Shown: positions 1-8,294, counted from the first letter of the stretch. The stretch is 54,073 nucleotides of DNA from RGIG1681 sp045594425 (GCA_045594425.1 JAZNYK010000004.1:1-54073), one strand, 5' to 3'. The notes: generated from the letters alone by a model not told the origin. Numbers and translations are program-made.

Positions 1-1
1 G

Positions 2-154
2 TCTATTATTGGTATGCTTGCAAATGCAGGAAGTTCTAATCCATCATCAATTATTTTTCCATCAATAATATGTTCTTTTTTGTCCACAACAATTGCAATT
101 TTGCTTGTATATTTATTTCACTATGTTTTTGACAAAAAAAAGAATAAAAAATAA
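2..154 (+). CDS. spmA: SpmA, spore maturation protein A (3' end only)
   Basis: Only the last 50 codons are in the window; the gene runs off the left edge. The frame ends in a hydrophobic membrane segment followed by a short lysine-rich cytoplasmic tail, and contains an ANAGSSNPSS-type stretch. The stop codon lies 8 bases before the start of spmB. SpmA and SpmB are nucleoside-recognition (gate) domain membrane proteins that act together in spore core dehydration. The assignment rests mainly on the adjacency to a clear spmB and on the hydrophobic character, since little protein is visible. Confidence 0.7.
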   Translation, partial: SIIGMLANAGSSNPSSIIFPSIICSFLSTTIAILLVYLFHYVFDKKKNKK

Positions 155-162
155 GGAACATT

Positions 163-669
163 ATGGCAAACTATATTATTCCAATATTTATAATTTTGGT
201 GCTTGTTTACAGTCTTTTTAAAAGAATCAATGCCTATGAGTGTTTTGTTTCAGGAGCAAGAGATTCTGTTGACCTTTGCATAAACACTTTTCCGTATCTT
301 GTTGCAATTTTTGCGGTTGTTGAACTTCTCTCAATAAGTGGGGTTTCTGAAATACTCTCAAACATGATGAAACCTGTATTTAATATTTTGGGAATTCCGT
401 CAGAACTTACCGAATTTTTAATACTTCGACCATTCACTGGTTCTGGTTCGGTTGGAATGCTTGCAAACCTGTTTTCAATCTATGGACCAGATAGTTACGT
501 ATCGAGATGTGCAAGCATAATAATGAGTTGTTCTGAAACCACTTTTTATGTTGTTGCGGTATATTTTTCAACAACCAAAATAAAAAAACTGAAATATATA
601 ATTCCAGTTTGTTTGCTATCTGCATTAATTGGTTCGGTTTTAGCCTGTTTGTTTTGCAGACTTATTTAA
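163..669 (+). CDS. spmB: SpmB, spore maturation protein B
   Basis: A 168-residue polytopic membrane protein, close to the usual SpmB length (about 175). It carries the family signature LRPFTGSGSVGML followed by YGPDSYVSR and SCSETTFYVVAVYF, typical of SpmB nucleoside-recognition domain proteins. SpmB acts with SpmA in the mother cell or forespore membrane during spore core dehydration and gives heat resistance. The ATG follows an AAGGA ribosome site and lies directly after spmA, so the two form an operon. The last 8 bases overlap the end of the convergent trmN6-like gene, with no terminator between them. Confidence 0.93.
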   Translation: MANYIIPIFIILVLVYSLFKRINAYECFVSGARDSVDLCINTFPYLVAIFAVVELLSISGVSEILSNMMKPVFNILGIPSELTEFLILRPFTGSGSVGMLANLFSIYGPDSYVSRCASIIMSCSETTFYVVAVYFSTTKIKKLKYIIPVCLLSALIGSVLACLFCRLI

Positions 670-1405
670 CACCCTTTCTACAATAAATTTTCTTTAATTC
701 TTCAGTTTCTGCACCATTTTCTTCGTTTAAAATTAATGGTTTTTGCGTTTTTATTCCTGGCTTTCCACCCTTATGTGCTTCAAGCAAAATTAAGTTTGGT
801 TCTTTTGAAACTTTTGGATAAACCACTCTTAAAATCTTTGGTTCAAGTTTGTTTGCTCTACATTCACATAAAATATCAACCAATCTGTCAGCCCTATGAA
901 CCATAAACAACTTTCCACCAAACTTTAAAAGTTTGCTTGATTCTTTAACAATCTCTGACAGATTTGTTGCAAGTTCATGAGTCGCCATTGCAATCTCATC
1001 CGTTTCCGAAGTAAGCCCTGCTTCATTGTATGGAGGATTCACCGTTATAACATCAACAGATTCATATCCAAGCACGTTGTGTGTTTGATTTAAATTTATA
1101 TTTAAAACTTCAATTCTTTCACTTAAATTATTGTGTTCAATTGACCTTTTTGCCATATCGGCAAGACGTTGTTGAATCTCAACCGCATAACTTTTTTTTA
1201 TTTTATTTTTCCATGAAAAAAGTATAGCAACCACTCCAGAGCCGCTACACAGATCAACATAGATATCGTTTTGTTTTGCCTTTGCAAAATTTGCAAGCAA
1301 AACTGAATCGGTGGAAAACTTGTAACCATCATTCCTTTGAATTATCTCTAGATTATCAAGTTGCAAGTCGTCCAACCTTTCATTTTCTTTTAATAAATTA
1401 TTCAC
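662..1405 (-). CDS. trmN6: tRNA1(Val) (adenine37-N6)-methyltransferase-like (TrmN6/YabB)
   Basis: Class I SAM-dependent methyltransferase of 247 residues. Motif I, DLCSGSGVVA, is at residues 51-60 and the amino-methyltransferase motif NPPY at 123-126, as in the TrmN6/YfiC/YabB family that methylates N6 of adenine 37 in tRNA. The start is GTG and overlaps the ferredoxin stop codon by 8 bases, implying translational coupling; no strong ribosome site is seen. In Bacillus the yabB homologue also follows holB and yaaT (ricT), so synteny supports the call. The exact tRNA target is inferred from the family. Confidence 0.88.
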   Translation of the reverse strand: MNNLLKENERLDDLQLDNLEIIQRNDGYKFSTDSVLLANFAKAKQNDIYVDLCSGSGVVAILFSWKNKIKKSYAVEIQQRLADMAKRSIEHNNLSERIEVLNINLNQTHNVLGYESVDVITVNPPYNEAGLTSETDEIAMATHELATNLSEIVKESSKLLKFGGKLFMVHRADRLVDILCECRANKLEPKILRVVYPKVSKEPNLILLEAHKGGKPGIKTQKPLILNEENGAETEELKKIYCRKGVK

Positions 1406-1574
1406 TGATTACTGCGCCAACTGGGCAAACTGCAGCACAAGTTCCGCAAGAAATGCATTTTTCTGGATCGATAACCATTTTGCCATCAGCGTTTGGAGCA
1501 ATAGCGCCTACTGGACAAGCACCTGCGCAAGCACCGCATCCAATACATTTTTCAACATCAATTTTGTATGCCAT
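1398..1574 (-). CDS. 2[4Fe-4S] ferredoxin, 58 aa
   Basis: A short frame encoding a clostridial-type ferredoxin. Two cluster-binding motifs are complete: CIGCGACAGACP near the N-terminus and CISCGTCAAVCP in the second half, each CxxCxxCxxxCP. It would carry electrons at low potential, for example from the PFOR encoded at 14.2-17.7 kb. The start ATG has an AAGGAG site just upstream, and a promoter (AGTAAA/ATTATA on the plus strand, 17-base spacer) lies at 1606-1634. Its position between ricT and trmN6 interrupts the usual yaaT-yabA-yabB order. Confidence 0.95.
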   Translation of the reverse strand: MAYKIDVEKCIGCGACAGACPVGAIAPNADGKMVIDPEKCISCGTCAAVCPVGAVISE

Positions 1575-1605
1575 AATTTTTCTCCTTGAATTAAATTACA
1601 TTTAA

Positions 1606-1634
1606 ATTATACAACAACCAAAAATTTTAGTAAA
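1606..1634 (-). promoter_or_regulatory. Sigma-A type promoter of the ferredoxin gene
   Basis: Read on the minus strand: -35 TTTACT, 17-base spacer, -10 TATAAT, followed about 30 bases later by the ferredoxin start. It suggests the ferredoxin and trmN6 can be transcribed separately from holB-ricT. The rest of the 108-base gap to ricT shows nothing else. Confidence 0.6.
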
Positions 1635-1682
1635 CAATTTTTGATGTTATAAACCTTTAGATTATTATTTTATGCTTTATTT

Positions 1683-2702
1683 TTATTCAGGTTTTTTGTT
1701 TCCCCTGTTTTTGTTTTTTCTATTTTTAAAGAAATGCTTTTTGTCTTTTTGATTATCATTTTGACTGACTTTGACCTTTTCTTCTGGTTTTTTATTGTTT
1801 TCTTCAGATTTTTGAGGTTTTGCATCACTACGTTTGTTGTTTTGTTCTGATTTTGCGGTTTTTTCAACCTTGTTTTCTTCTTGTTCTTCAGGTTCTTTCT
1901 TTTTTCCACTTAATTCGTCAAGTGAAAAGTCTTCAATAACAAATGTGTCGCCTTCTGCTTGTCTTTTGATAGAAACTCTTTCACGCAAAAGGTCATTATA
2001 AACAACCACACCTTTTCCGTTTGGAGACATTATTTCACTTCCAACTTTCGGCATTTTTGCAAGTGCTGCCTCATAAGTTTCTGATTCATATCCAAGACAA
2101 CACATAAGTCTTCCACAAATGCCATTAATTTTTGTTGGAGCAAGTGACAACCCTTGAATTTTTGCCATTTTAACAGTAACGTGCTCAAAATCATCCAAAA
2201 ATCTTGCACAACAGCATGGTTGACCACATGGACCAACACCACCACGAACCTTAACTTCATCTCTTTGACCAATTTGTTTAAGTTCGATGCGTGTTTTTAA
2301 CATACTTGCAAGTTCTTTTAAAAATTGCCTAAAATCAACCCTTTCTTCACTTGAAAATACAATCATTATCTTCGAGCCATCAAGGCTATATTCAGCACCA
2401 ACAAACTTCATCATAAGCCCAAGTTCTAGTGATTTTGTTTTAATTTGAGGCATATGATTTTTTGCTTTTTCTTTTAATGAATTATATTTTTTTAAGTCGG
2501 CATCTGTAGCCTTTCTTATAATTGGCTTTAGTTCAGACGCTTTATCTTTATCAATTTTTACACCAAGTCTGCAAACTGTTGCAACCGTTTGAAATTCTTC
2601 AAAATCAGCAACAATCTTGTCTCCATTTTCTAAATCTTCTTCTTGCAAAAAGTAGTAAATGTTTTTATCATCACTTCTTCTTACGCCTACAATCTTCTGC
2701 AT
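1683..2702 (-). CDS. ricT: PSP1-domain protein RicT (YaaT)
   Basis: 339 residues. The PSP1/RicT core contains the cysteine clusters CGQPCCCARF (about 158-167) and CGRLMCCLGYE (about 195-205). In Bacillus, RicT with RicA and RicF forms a [4Fe-4S] complex that stimulates RNase Y-dependent mRNA processing. The last 80 or so residues are a lysine/glutamate/asparagine-rich low-complexity tail ending in an RKNKNRGNKK-type basic stretch, which could bind RNA. The start has a GGAGG site and overlaps the end of holB by 16 bases, the conserved holB-ricT pair. Confidence 0.93.
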   Translation of the reverse strand: MQKIVGVRRSDDKNIYYFLQEEDLENGDKIVADFEEFQTVATVCRLGVKIDKDKASELKPIIRKATDADLKKYNSLKEKAKNHMPQIKTKSLELGLMMKFVGAEYSLDGSKIMIVFSSEERVDFRQFLKELASMLKTRIELKQIGQRDEVKVRGGVGPCGQPCCCARFLDDFEHVTVKMAKIQGLSLAPTKINGICGRLMCCLGYESETYEAALAKMPKVGSEIMSPNGKGVVVYNDLLRERVSIKRQAEGDTFVIEDFSLDELSGKKKEPEEQEENKVEKTAKSEQNNKRSDAKPQKSEENNKKPEEKVKVSQNDNQKDKKHFFKNRKNKNRGNKKPE

Positions 2703-3667
2703 TTTACCTTCACCTCCGCAAGTTTAAACAAAAAGTCATCTAGCACTGCCGTGCTGTTTATGTTGAAATGTAATTTCTTTTTTTCAAAAATAATTGCATC
2801 AATTAATGTGCTGGTTGCATTTAAGTTAAGCATAGAACTTATTACTTTTAATTTTGGCAATATATTTTTGTTTAAAACAAACTCATCTTTGCCAGAAAGA
2901 ATCATTTGAATATCTCTGCATACAATCATTGCAATATCTAAAAATTCATCTTTATCAATGTTTTTTGCACTAAAAATGCTAGAATATTTTAGAACATCAC
3001 GACTTCCATTTATTTCATAAAAACAACTAACAACTTGATTAAAAAAATCTACAAAACCTTCTTGCATTGCAAGTTTTTCAGCAAATGTTCCGTTGCCATT
3101 TGAACACCCTGCAAAGATAGACGCTTTTTCTTTGCTAATTCCGCTATTTTCAAGCATTGCGCAAATAGTTTCAGTTTGAAGTGTGTCAAGTTCGATGGTT
3201 TTTACTCTTGACAAAATTGTCTGCAACAACCTAGAAGTTGACGCAACCGCTAAAATAAAATATGTGTTTTTAGGTGGCTCTTCAATTGTTTTTAAAATCT
3301 TATTTTGCGCAGCCTCGTTCATCTTGTCAGCATTCCACAAAACAAATATTTTTTTGTCAGACTCAAACGGACTATAACCCGCCTCGTCAACAATTGTTGC
3401 CACGGTGTTTGCATAAATGTTTTCAGTTTCGCCAAAAAACTTAACATCTGGATGAATACGCTTTTCTATTCGAAGTTCATTTTTTTCCACGTTTTCAGTT
3501 TCGTTTAAATTTATAAAAAACTTGCACACTTTTTCGCAAAAACTTTTTAAATAGTTTTCATCTTCAGCCACAAACATATAGGCGTGCGAAAGCCTTGAAC
3601 TCTCGGCATCAAGTTCAATAATTTTAAACGCTCTAGAATTATTTATAACATTTGAATAATCAAGCAT
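2687..3667 (-). CDS. holB: DNA polymerase III delta' subunit
   Basis: 326 residues from the ATG at 3667, which is preceded by GAGGAAA; the frame is open further upstream but without a better start. The N-terminal LSHAYMFVAEDE region corresponds to the AAA+ fold of delta', and the SRVKTIEL segment is the SRC-like sensor region. There is no Walker A lysine and no zinc-module cysteines, so like other delta' subunits it should not hydrolyse ATP, though it is more degenerate than usual. It acts in the clamp loader. Synteny with ricT is the strongest support. No tmk gene is present upstream. Confidence 0.85.
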   Translation of the reverse strand: MLDYSNVINNSRAFKIIELDAESSRLSHAYMFVAEDENYLKSFCEKVCKFFINLNETENVEKNELRIEKRIHPDVKFFGETENIYANTVATIVDEAGYSPFESDKKIFVLWNADKMNEAAQNKILKTIEEPPKNTYFILAVASTSRLLQTILSRVKTIELDTLQTETICAMLENSGISKEKASIFAGCSNGNGTFAEKLAMQEGFVDFFNQVVSCFYEINGSRDVLKYSSIFSAKNIDKDEFLDIAMIVCRDIQMILSGKDEFVLNKNILPKLKVISSMLNLNATSTLIDAIIFEKKKLHFNINSTAVLDDFLFKLAEVKVKCRRL

Positions 3668-3736
3668 ACATTTCCTCAAATATATCGTAATAAAAAAGCG
3701 GAACAAAGTCAAGAACTAAAATCATTCACACAAAAT

Positions 3737-3763
3737 AAAAATATGGCGTGTAGCCATATTTTT
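3737..3763 (-). terminator. Terminator of greA
   Basis: Hairpin with stem AAATATGGC/GCCATATTT overlapping the greA stop codon and followed on the minus strand by an A/T-rich run. It separates greA from holB. Confidence 0.7.
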
Positions 3764-4229
3764 AAGAGATTTTTAAAATTTTCATTTCAAATTGTCCACC
3801 AGGTGTTTCAACTGAAACAATGTCACCTTTCTTTTTACCCATCAAACTTTTTCCAATTGGAGATTCATTTGAAACGAGGTTTTTGTCTGGGTCACTTTCA
3901 ATAACCCCAACAATTTTATAAACAACTTCTTCGTCAAAATCCATGTCATAAACAGTTACAGTGCTTCCTACACCAACTTCATCTTTCTTTAAGTCTTTAT
4001 CGCTAACAATTCTTGCTTTTCTTAAAGTTTCTTCAATTGTGGCAATTTCTGTTTCAACAATAGATTGTTCTTTTTTTGCCGCATCATATTCAGAGTTTTC
4101 GCTCAAATCACCAAAATCTCTAGCAATTTTAAGTTTTTCTAAAACTTCTGGTCTTTTTTCATTTTTAAGGTAACGAAGTCTTGCTTCGATTTCTGCTTTA
4201 CCTTCTTCTGTGATAAATAATTCTGACAT
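3762..4229 (-). CDS. greA: Transcription elongation factor GreA
   Basis: 155 residues from the ATG at 4229, which has an AGGGGAG site; an upstream in-frame ATG would overlap the leader. The N-terminal coiled-coil holds the GDLSENSEYDAAK motif with the acidic tip residues that enter the RNA polymerase secondary channel and trigger cleavage of backtracked RNA. The C-terminal FKBP-like half carries SPIGKSLMGKKKGD. This is the canonical member; a second Gre-type protein is encoded at 39766-40269. It has its own promoter at 4277-4305. Confidence 0.95.
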   Translation of the reverse strand: MSELFITEEGKAEIEARLRYLKNEKRPEVLEKLKIARDFGDLSENSEYDAAKKEQSIVETEIATIEETLRKARIVSDKDLKKDEVGVGSTVTVYDMDFDEEVVYKIVGVIESDPDKNLVSNESPIGKSLMGKKKGDIVSVETPGGQFEMKILKIS

Positions 4230-4276
4230 AATATTCTCCCCTAAACAGGGCAAGAGCCCTTTAAAATTTCTAGTGT

Positions 4277-4305
4277 ATTATATTACAACCCACCCACAAA
4301 GTCAA
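4277..4305 (-). promoter_or_regulatory. Promoter of greA
   Basis: Minus-strand -35 TTGACT, 17-base spacer, -10 TATAAT. The resulting leader of about 40 bases contains a small GGGC/GCCC hairpin (about 4247-4260) just before the ribosome site. Confidence 0.75.
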
Positions 4306-4326
4306 TCTAATTTAAAAACATTTTGC

Positions 4327-4355
4327 TTGATTAAATTTTGCTGGTTTGTTATTAT
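4327..4355 (+). promoter_or_regulatory. Promoter of the small protein gene at 4384
   Basis: -35 TTGATT, 17-base spacer, -10 TATTAT preceded by TGT (extended -10). It is divergent from the greA promoter, with only about 20 bases between the two -35 elements. Confidence 0.65.
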
Positions 4356-4383
4356 TGATTTATTATATTCGCAAGGAGTTTAT

Positions 4384-4650
4384 ATGGTTAGAATCTGGGC
4401 ACGAACAATGGTTGAAGGAAAAATCACAAGGTCTTACATTTATGAGAGCATCGACAATTTTAATGAAGAACACTTTTATAAACACATTGAAAAAATGTGC
4501 CATGAAATAGATATTCCAACCCCTGTAATATTAAAAAACCACATAGCGAACTATGTGGATTTTAACAATGCAATATTTCTTCCAAGAGACTTTGTTGAGT
4601 CTATTGATTTTGATAAATTTATAATAGAAAATGCTGCACTTAGTAAATAA
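4384..4650 (+). CDS. Small conserved protein of unknown function (88 aa)
   Basis: The start ATG at 4384 has a good AAGGAG site; the longer open frame upstream runs through the promoter and is not used. The protein begins MVRIWARTM and contains the pattern IPTPVILKNHI and a hydrophilic C-terminus. I do not recognise a named domain. It has no membrane segment or signal peptide, so it is probably cytoplasmic. Its last bases overlap the convergent Rho-like gene by 11 bases. Confidence 0.75.
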   Translation: MVRIWARTMVEGKITRSYIYESIDNFNEEHFYKHIEKMCHEIDIPTPVILKNHIANYVDFNNAIFLPRDFVESIDFDKFIIENAALSK

Positions 4651-5644
4651 TATCTTTTTCTAAATTATAAACATATAAAACATTTCCGAAAGAAAGTATT
4701 TTTAAAATAGTTTCACGGAGATGTTTTTTTATGCGTTCAAGAACATCTTCATCAAGGGTCATAATTAATGAATCAATAAGTTCACCTCTGTTAATCACCA
4801 TGACAAAGTTTTCACCTTCAAGTGCGTCTTTTTCACAAACCCCAACAAATTGCATGAGTTTTTTATAAACTAATGACGCCCCATCAGTGTCGGAAAATTC
4901 AATTGTTTGCACGTGTTCACCATCATATTTTTCAGGTGAAAATGCTATCATTTTTATTTTTTGCAATCCGATTGCAGTTTTTAATTTTGTTATATTTTTT
5001 TCTATTTCTTCTTTTGTGCTACAGTGAAAAATATGAGATTCACCCGCTTTGACTGGTTCACCGTCAACTTTAAGCCCGTCTAGTTTATTCTCAATTTTAA
5101 CACCATTTACTGAAATTATTTTAAATGTGTTTTTGTTTAAAACAATTTCAATCATATCAAGGTTTTCAAGTTTATACCTTTTTGCTAAATCTTTCGATAT
5201 TTCAATATCTTCTTCAGAATCAACAAATGCGTGTATCCTCAAAAAACATTTGTTATCTTCTTCAACGAAAACACGCTGTTCAATCAGTTCACCAATGTCG
5301 TATTCCTCTGATGGCGAAGCAAGTTTTGATTCAAATGGTTGTTCGTTAAGCATAAATCTTATGCTGTCCGGCCTGATAACTGAATTCTTTTTAATTTTGT
5401 TCAAATATTTGTCCATGTCAAACTCTCGAACACTCGGCCTGCCATAAACACTTCTAACGGGGACTTCAACCTCTCCATAAACAATTTTAAGGATGTAATC
5501 AACCAGTTCTTTCTTGTTTTTTGTTGTCGGAGATGGAACACCAAACTTGCGCCCCATATCCCGCAGGTCACGAATATTCAAAAGTGACAAAGACTTTTCG
5601 CTGTATAACGATTTTCCCAAATCTTGTATATTTTGTTTATCCAT
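4640..5644 (-). CDS. Rho-like protein lacking the Walker A motif
   Basis: 334 residues. Residues 20-57 (LLNIRDLRDMGRKFGVPSPT onwards) match the Rho N-terminal/SAP-like helical domain. Residues 117-170 resemble the Rho RNA-binding cold-shock-like domain (GELIEQ..., FLR, DIEISKDLAKRYKLENLDMIEI). From about 225 to 295 the order of segments (KMIAFSPE, QTIEFSDTD, NFVMVINRGELIDSL) looks like the Rho ATPase around its ERPEEV and Walker B regions. But there is no GKT P-loop, no Walker B aspartate, and the protein stops about 80-90 residues short of Rho. It probably binds RNA without translocating. Function is inferred; it starts with an AAGGAAA site. Confidence 0.6.
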   Translation of the reverse strand: MDKQNIQDLGKSLYSEKSLSLLNIRDLRDMGRKFGVPSPTTKNKKELVDYILKIVYGEVEVPVRSVYGRPSVREFDMDKYLNKIKKNSVIRPDSIRFMLNEQPFESKLASPSEEYDIGELIEQRVFVEEDNKCFLRIHAFVDSEEDIEISKDLAKRYKLENLDMIEIVLNKNTFKIISVNGVKIENKLDGLKVDGEPVKAGESHIFHCSTKEEIEKNITKLKTAIGLQKIKMIAFSPEKYDGEHVQTIEFSDTDGASLVYKKLMQFVGVCEKDALEGENFVMVINRGELIDSLIMTLDEDVLERIKKHLRETILKILSFGNVLYVYNLEKDIIY

Positions 5645-5703
5645 AAATTTTCCTTTTGTATTGCGTGTTTATTTTAACATATTTGAAAGTTTTTGTCTAT
5701 TTT

Positions 5704-7176
5704 TTAAGCCAAATTTACTGGCGAATAAACATATATCTTTTGACCTTGTTCAAAAACATCCTCTACTTGGTTTTGAGCAGCGATAGTTTCTGGCGTAACA
5801 TTTAATACTTTTGCAATATCAAAAACAGTTTGTCCTTGCTTTGAAATATAAACTTTTATGCCGTAAAATTTATTTTCTTTTTCACCTTTAAGTTCAAAAG
5901 ATTTAATAAACTTTTGACTTACTTCCTTTTCAAACTTTGCAACATAATTCAACTTAAAGTTAACCTCAAGGTCTTTGCCTGCCTTAACTTTAAATGAAAC
6001 AATTTGAGCAGATACATCAACACTTCTCAAAATTTGCACATCTTCACCAGCAATATCAACAGCACACTCACTATTCACATAAACACTCTCATAAGACTCT
6101 GCAACTCTGCAAATTGCCACAGCAGAAACAAAAACTTTTGCAACCCACTTTTCATTATCTTTTTGAATATTCAAAACTTTTGCAGATGCATTTGTAACTG
6201 TTAAAATATCATCAAAATTTGGAATTGAAGAAACATCTGTTTGACTCAAAAATGTATCTTCACCTGTTTTTTGAGCAGCGAAATTTCTGGTTTCAAAATA
6301 ATCATAAGTTGTTTGAATTTCATTTTTTAGTGAAAACATATCAGAAGCAACTTCATACGTATTTTCTTCAAAAACATAACCTTTTGCAACCAAATCGATT
6401 GCATAAACAAGAGTTGTTTTGTTTTCACTTTGTTCAGGTGTTACTGTGATGTTTTTTAGAATAACAACCGCATCAGAAATCATGTTTGGAACAACGTTTT
6501 CAGCCGAAATTTCTTGTTTAAAGTCAAATTCATGCGAAAAAACCCCAATAGTCTCATCCGATTTGTAAAGCACATCAGAAACAATTTTTCCTTCCAAAAC
6601 AATTTTATCAACAGCACATGAAACTTCACTTAAAACAACATTTGCTGAACTTCTTAAAACCTCAACATTTTGAACATTGCTATCAACTTCTTCAGCAACA
6701 ACAAAAGTGTCTTCCGCAGACGAAACCATCTTTAAAGAATCGAACATTTTTCGACTTAAAACAAGGTCATTTTCTGTGCTTGAAATGATTGGCATTTCAT
6801 ATTTATAAACTCCAAATATTTCCACGGTGTGTGAAACCATACAAATAATTTCATTATCTGAAAAACTCACACCCTCAATAGTAACAGAATCTTTAGCAAA
6901 ACAATCAGTTAATGAAAATTCAGCCTTTTGCTTGTCAGCAAATTCACAGATTGCGTCTGCAATCTCAATAACATCCTCATTGTTCAAATAAACAACCTTA
7001 ACTAAAAGTTTTCCACCAACAGAAACCACATTATTAGAACAGTCTGCATTTTGAATCACACTATTAACTGAAGTATCCAAAACTCTTTTTATTCCAGAAC
7101 CCGCAATAACCTTCACTTGTGACAAAATTTTATCCATTGTAATTTTTTTATTGGTGCTAACAACTAAATTCTCCAT
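5704..7176 (-). CDS. sipL: SPOCS (DUF3794) and LysM protein, SipL-like spore morphogenesis factor
   Basis: 490 residues, mainly beta-rich repeats typical of the SPOCS/DUF3794 domain (repeated elements of the type ...ICRVAESYESVYV..., ...VDIAGEDVQILR...). Residues about 437-485 form a C-terminal LysM domain (ISKQGQTVFDIAKVLNVTPE, then Q..GQKIYVYSP). This SPOCS-plus-LysM order is that of clostridial SipL, which binds SpoIVA through LysM and localises the spore coat. It is divergent from veg, another pairing often seen in Firmicutes. The start has a GGGGGAA site. Predicted mother-cell cytoplasmic. Confidence 0.8.
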   Translation of the reverse strand: MENLVVSTNKKITMDKILSQVKVIAGSGIKRVLDTSVNSVIQNADCSNNVVSVGGKLLVKVVYLNNEDVIEIADAICEFADKQKAEFSLTDCFAKDSVTIEGVSFSDNEIICMVSHTVEIFGVYKYEMPIISSTENDLVLSRKMFDSLKMVSSAEDTFVVAEEVDSNVQNVEVLRSSANVVLSEVSCAVDKIVLEGKIVSDVLYKSDETIGVFSHEFDFKQEISAENVVPNMISDAVVILKNITVTPEQSENKTTLVYAIDLVAKGYVFEENTYEVASDMFSLKNEIQTTYDYFETRNFAAQKTGEDTFLSQTDVSSIPNFDDILTVTNASAKVLNIQKDNEKWVAKVFVSAVAICRVAESYESVYVNSECAVDIAGEDVQILRSVDVSAQIVSFKVKAGKDLEVNFKLNYVAKFEKEVSQKFIKSFELKGEKENKFYGIKVYISKQGQTVFDIAKVLNVTPETIAAQNQVEDVFEQGQKIYVYSPVNLA

Positions 7177-7279
7177 AGATTTCCCCCATTAGCACTAGTC
7201 TATTAAGAAAGATTTTCAAATATTACAAATAGAAGAATAAATTTTAAAATTATGTAAATAATCAACTCAAGGGGTGTTT

Positions 7280-7522
7280 ATGAGAAAAGTAAATTCAAAC
7301 GTTTCAACAGTTATCGAAGAAATTGAAAGGCTTAAAGGTTCAAACATTTCAATGGAAATAAACAAAGGACGAAGAAAAATTGAAAAATATCAAGGCATCA
7401 TTGAAAATGTTTATCCAAGTATTTTCACTGTTAATATTGGTGAAGGAAAAAATCCACTATCTTACTCATATACAGAGGTTTTGTGTGGAGATGTTGTGAT
7501 TAATGAACTAAAAACCAATTAA
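7280..7522 (+). CDS. veg: Veg family protein
   Basis: 80 residues from the ATG at 7280, with AAGGGG upstream; an in-frame GTG two codons earlier overlaps the ribosome site. The sequence shows the Veg core: IEEIERLKGSNISMEINKGR, KIEKYQGIIENVYPSIFTV and the SYSYTEVLCGDV end. Veg is a small SH3-like protein which in Bacillus affects biofilm genes and spore outgrowth; its molecular partner is unclear. The gene ends just before a bidirectional terminator shared with the convergent acidic zinc-ribbon gene. Confidence 0.93.
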   Translation: MRKVNSNVSTVIEEIERLKGSNISMEINKGRRKIEKYQGIIENVYPSIFTVNIGEGKNPLSYSYTEVLCGDVVINELKTN

Positions 7523-7523
7523 A

Positions 7524-7553
7524 AAACACCGCATTTTGCGGTGTTTTGTTTTC
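7524..7553. terminator. Bidirectional terminator between veg and the zinc-ribbon gene
   Basis: Perfect stem AACACCGC/GCGGTGTT with a TTTT loop; A-run on one side and T-run on the other, so it works in both directions. Confidence 0.85.
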
Positions 7554-7558
7554 AAAGT

Positions 7559-8152
7559 TTATTTTTTCTTTCCAAGGATATCATCTTCAAAATCATAATC
7601 GTCATCATCTTCGTCATCGTCATCGTCTTCATCATCATCAGAAACATCAACTGTTTCAAAATCATCTTTTAATGTTTCAGACACAACGTCATCTTCTGCT
7701 TCTTCTTCGTCAAGCGCAAATTCAATTGAATCATCAACAGAAAGCAAATCATCATCTTCTGTTTTGTATGGGTCAATATCATCACTATCTGGGTCGATAT
7801 CACTGAATCCTGAATTATACTCTTCATCACTATCAATATCAGACGAAGCAGAAACAAGTGAATCATCATCACCATCTTCTTCATTTTTCCAATCTTTTGA
7901 ATTTGAACCATCATCAGAATCAGAATTAGAAGATTTTGACCTTCCTCTACATTCATCACACATGGTTTGGTCTTCTTTGATATAGTTTTGACCACAAACA
8001 GGACACAATTCCATATCTTCCAAATCTAAAAGTTCATCGTCATCACCTTCAACATGATGTTTCATTTCAGACTTGCAAACATGGCAATAGTCTTCATCTT
8101 CTAAAATATAGTTAAGTTCACATCTTGGACATTTTTTATATTTTTTTCCCAT
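7559..8152 (-). CDS. Two zinc ribbons with a long acidic tail, unknown function
   Basis: 197 residues from the ATG at 8152 (AAAGGA site 8 bases away; an earlier ATG overlaps that site). The N-terminus has two four-cysteine ribbons, CPRC...CHVC and CPVC...CDEC. The remaining roughly 130 residues are dominated by Asp, Glu and Ser, including a run of nearly pure D/E before a final GKKK. Such tails mimic nucleic acid or bind basic proteins, and the ribbons suggest contact with RNA, DNA or the translation or transcription machinery. No named family recognised. Confidence 0.75.
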   Translation of the reverse strand: MGKKYKKCPRCELNYILEDEDYCHVCKSEMKHHVEGDDDELLDLEDMELCPVCGQNYIKEDQTMCDECRGRSKSSNSDSDDGSNSKDWKNEEDGDDDSLVSASSDIDSDEEYNSGFSDIDPDSDDIDPYKTEDDDLLSVDDSIEFALDEEEAEDDVVSETLKDDFETVDVSDDDEDDDDDEDDDDYDFEDDILGKKK

Positions 8153-8294
8153 ATAGACCATCCTTTTCTTTCAGTGTTTAACATATATTATAACAAATAA
8201 CACTGTTTGTAAACTACTTTGCAAAACTTTTTAAAAAAGTTTGTGTAATATTTTACTTATATATTGTATTGCGATTTTCTAAAATTATACACAA

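Noticed and set aside
3668..3712. Upstream extension of holB by 15 codons
   Set aside because: The ATG at 3667 has a GAGGAAA site and fits the family; the extension has none.
4247..4264. GGGC/GCCC hairpin in the greA leader as an attenuator
   Set aside because: The stem is only four to five pairs and has no T-run; probably chance or a minor leader structure.
4210..4383. Longer frame for the 88-residue protein
   Set aside because: It runs across two divergent promoters and the greA ribosome site; ATG at 4384 has AAGGAG.
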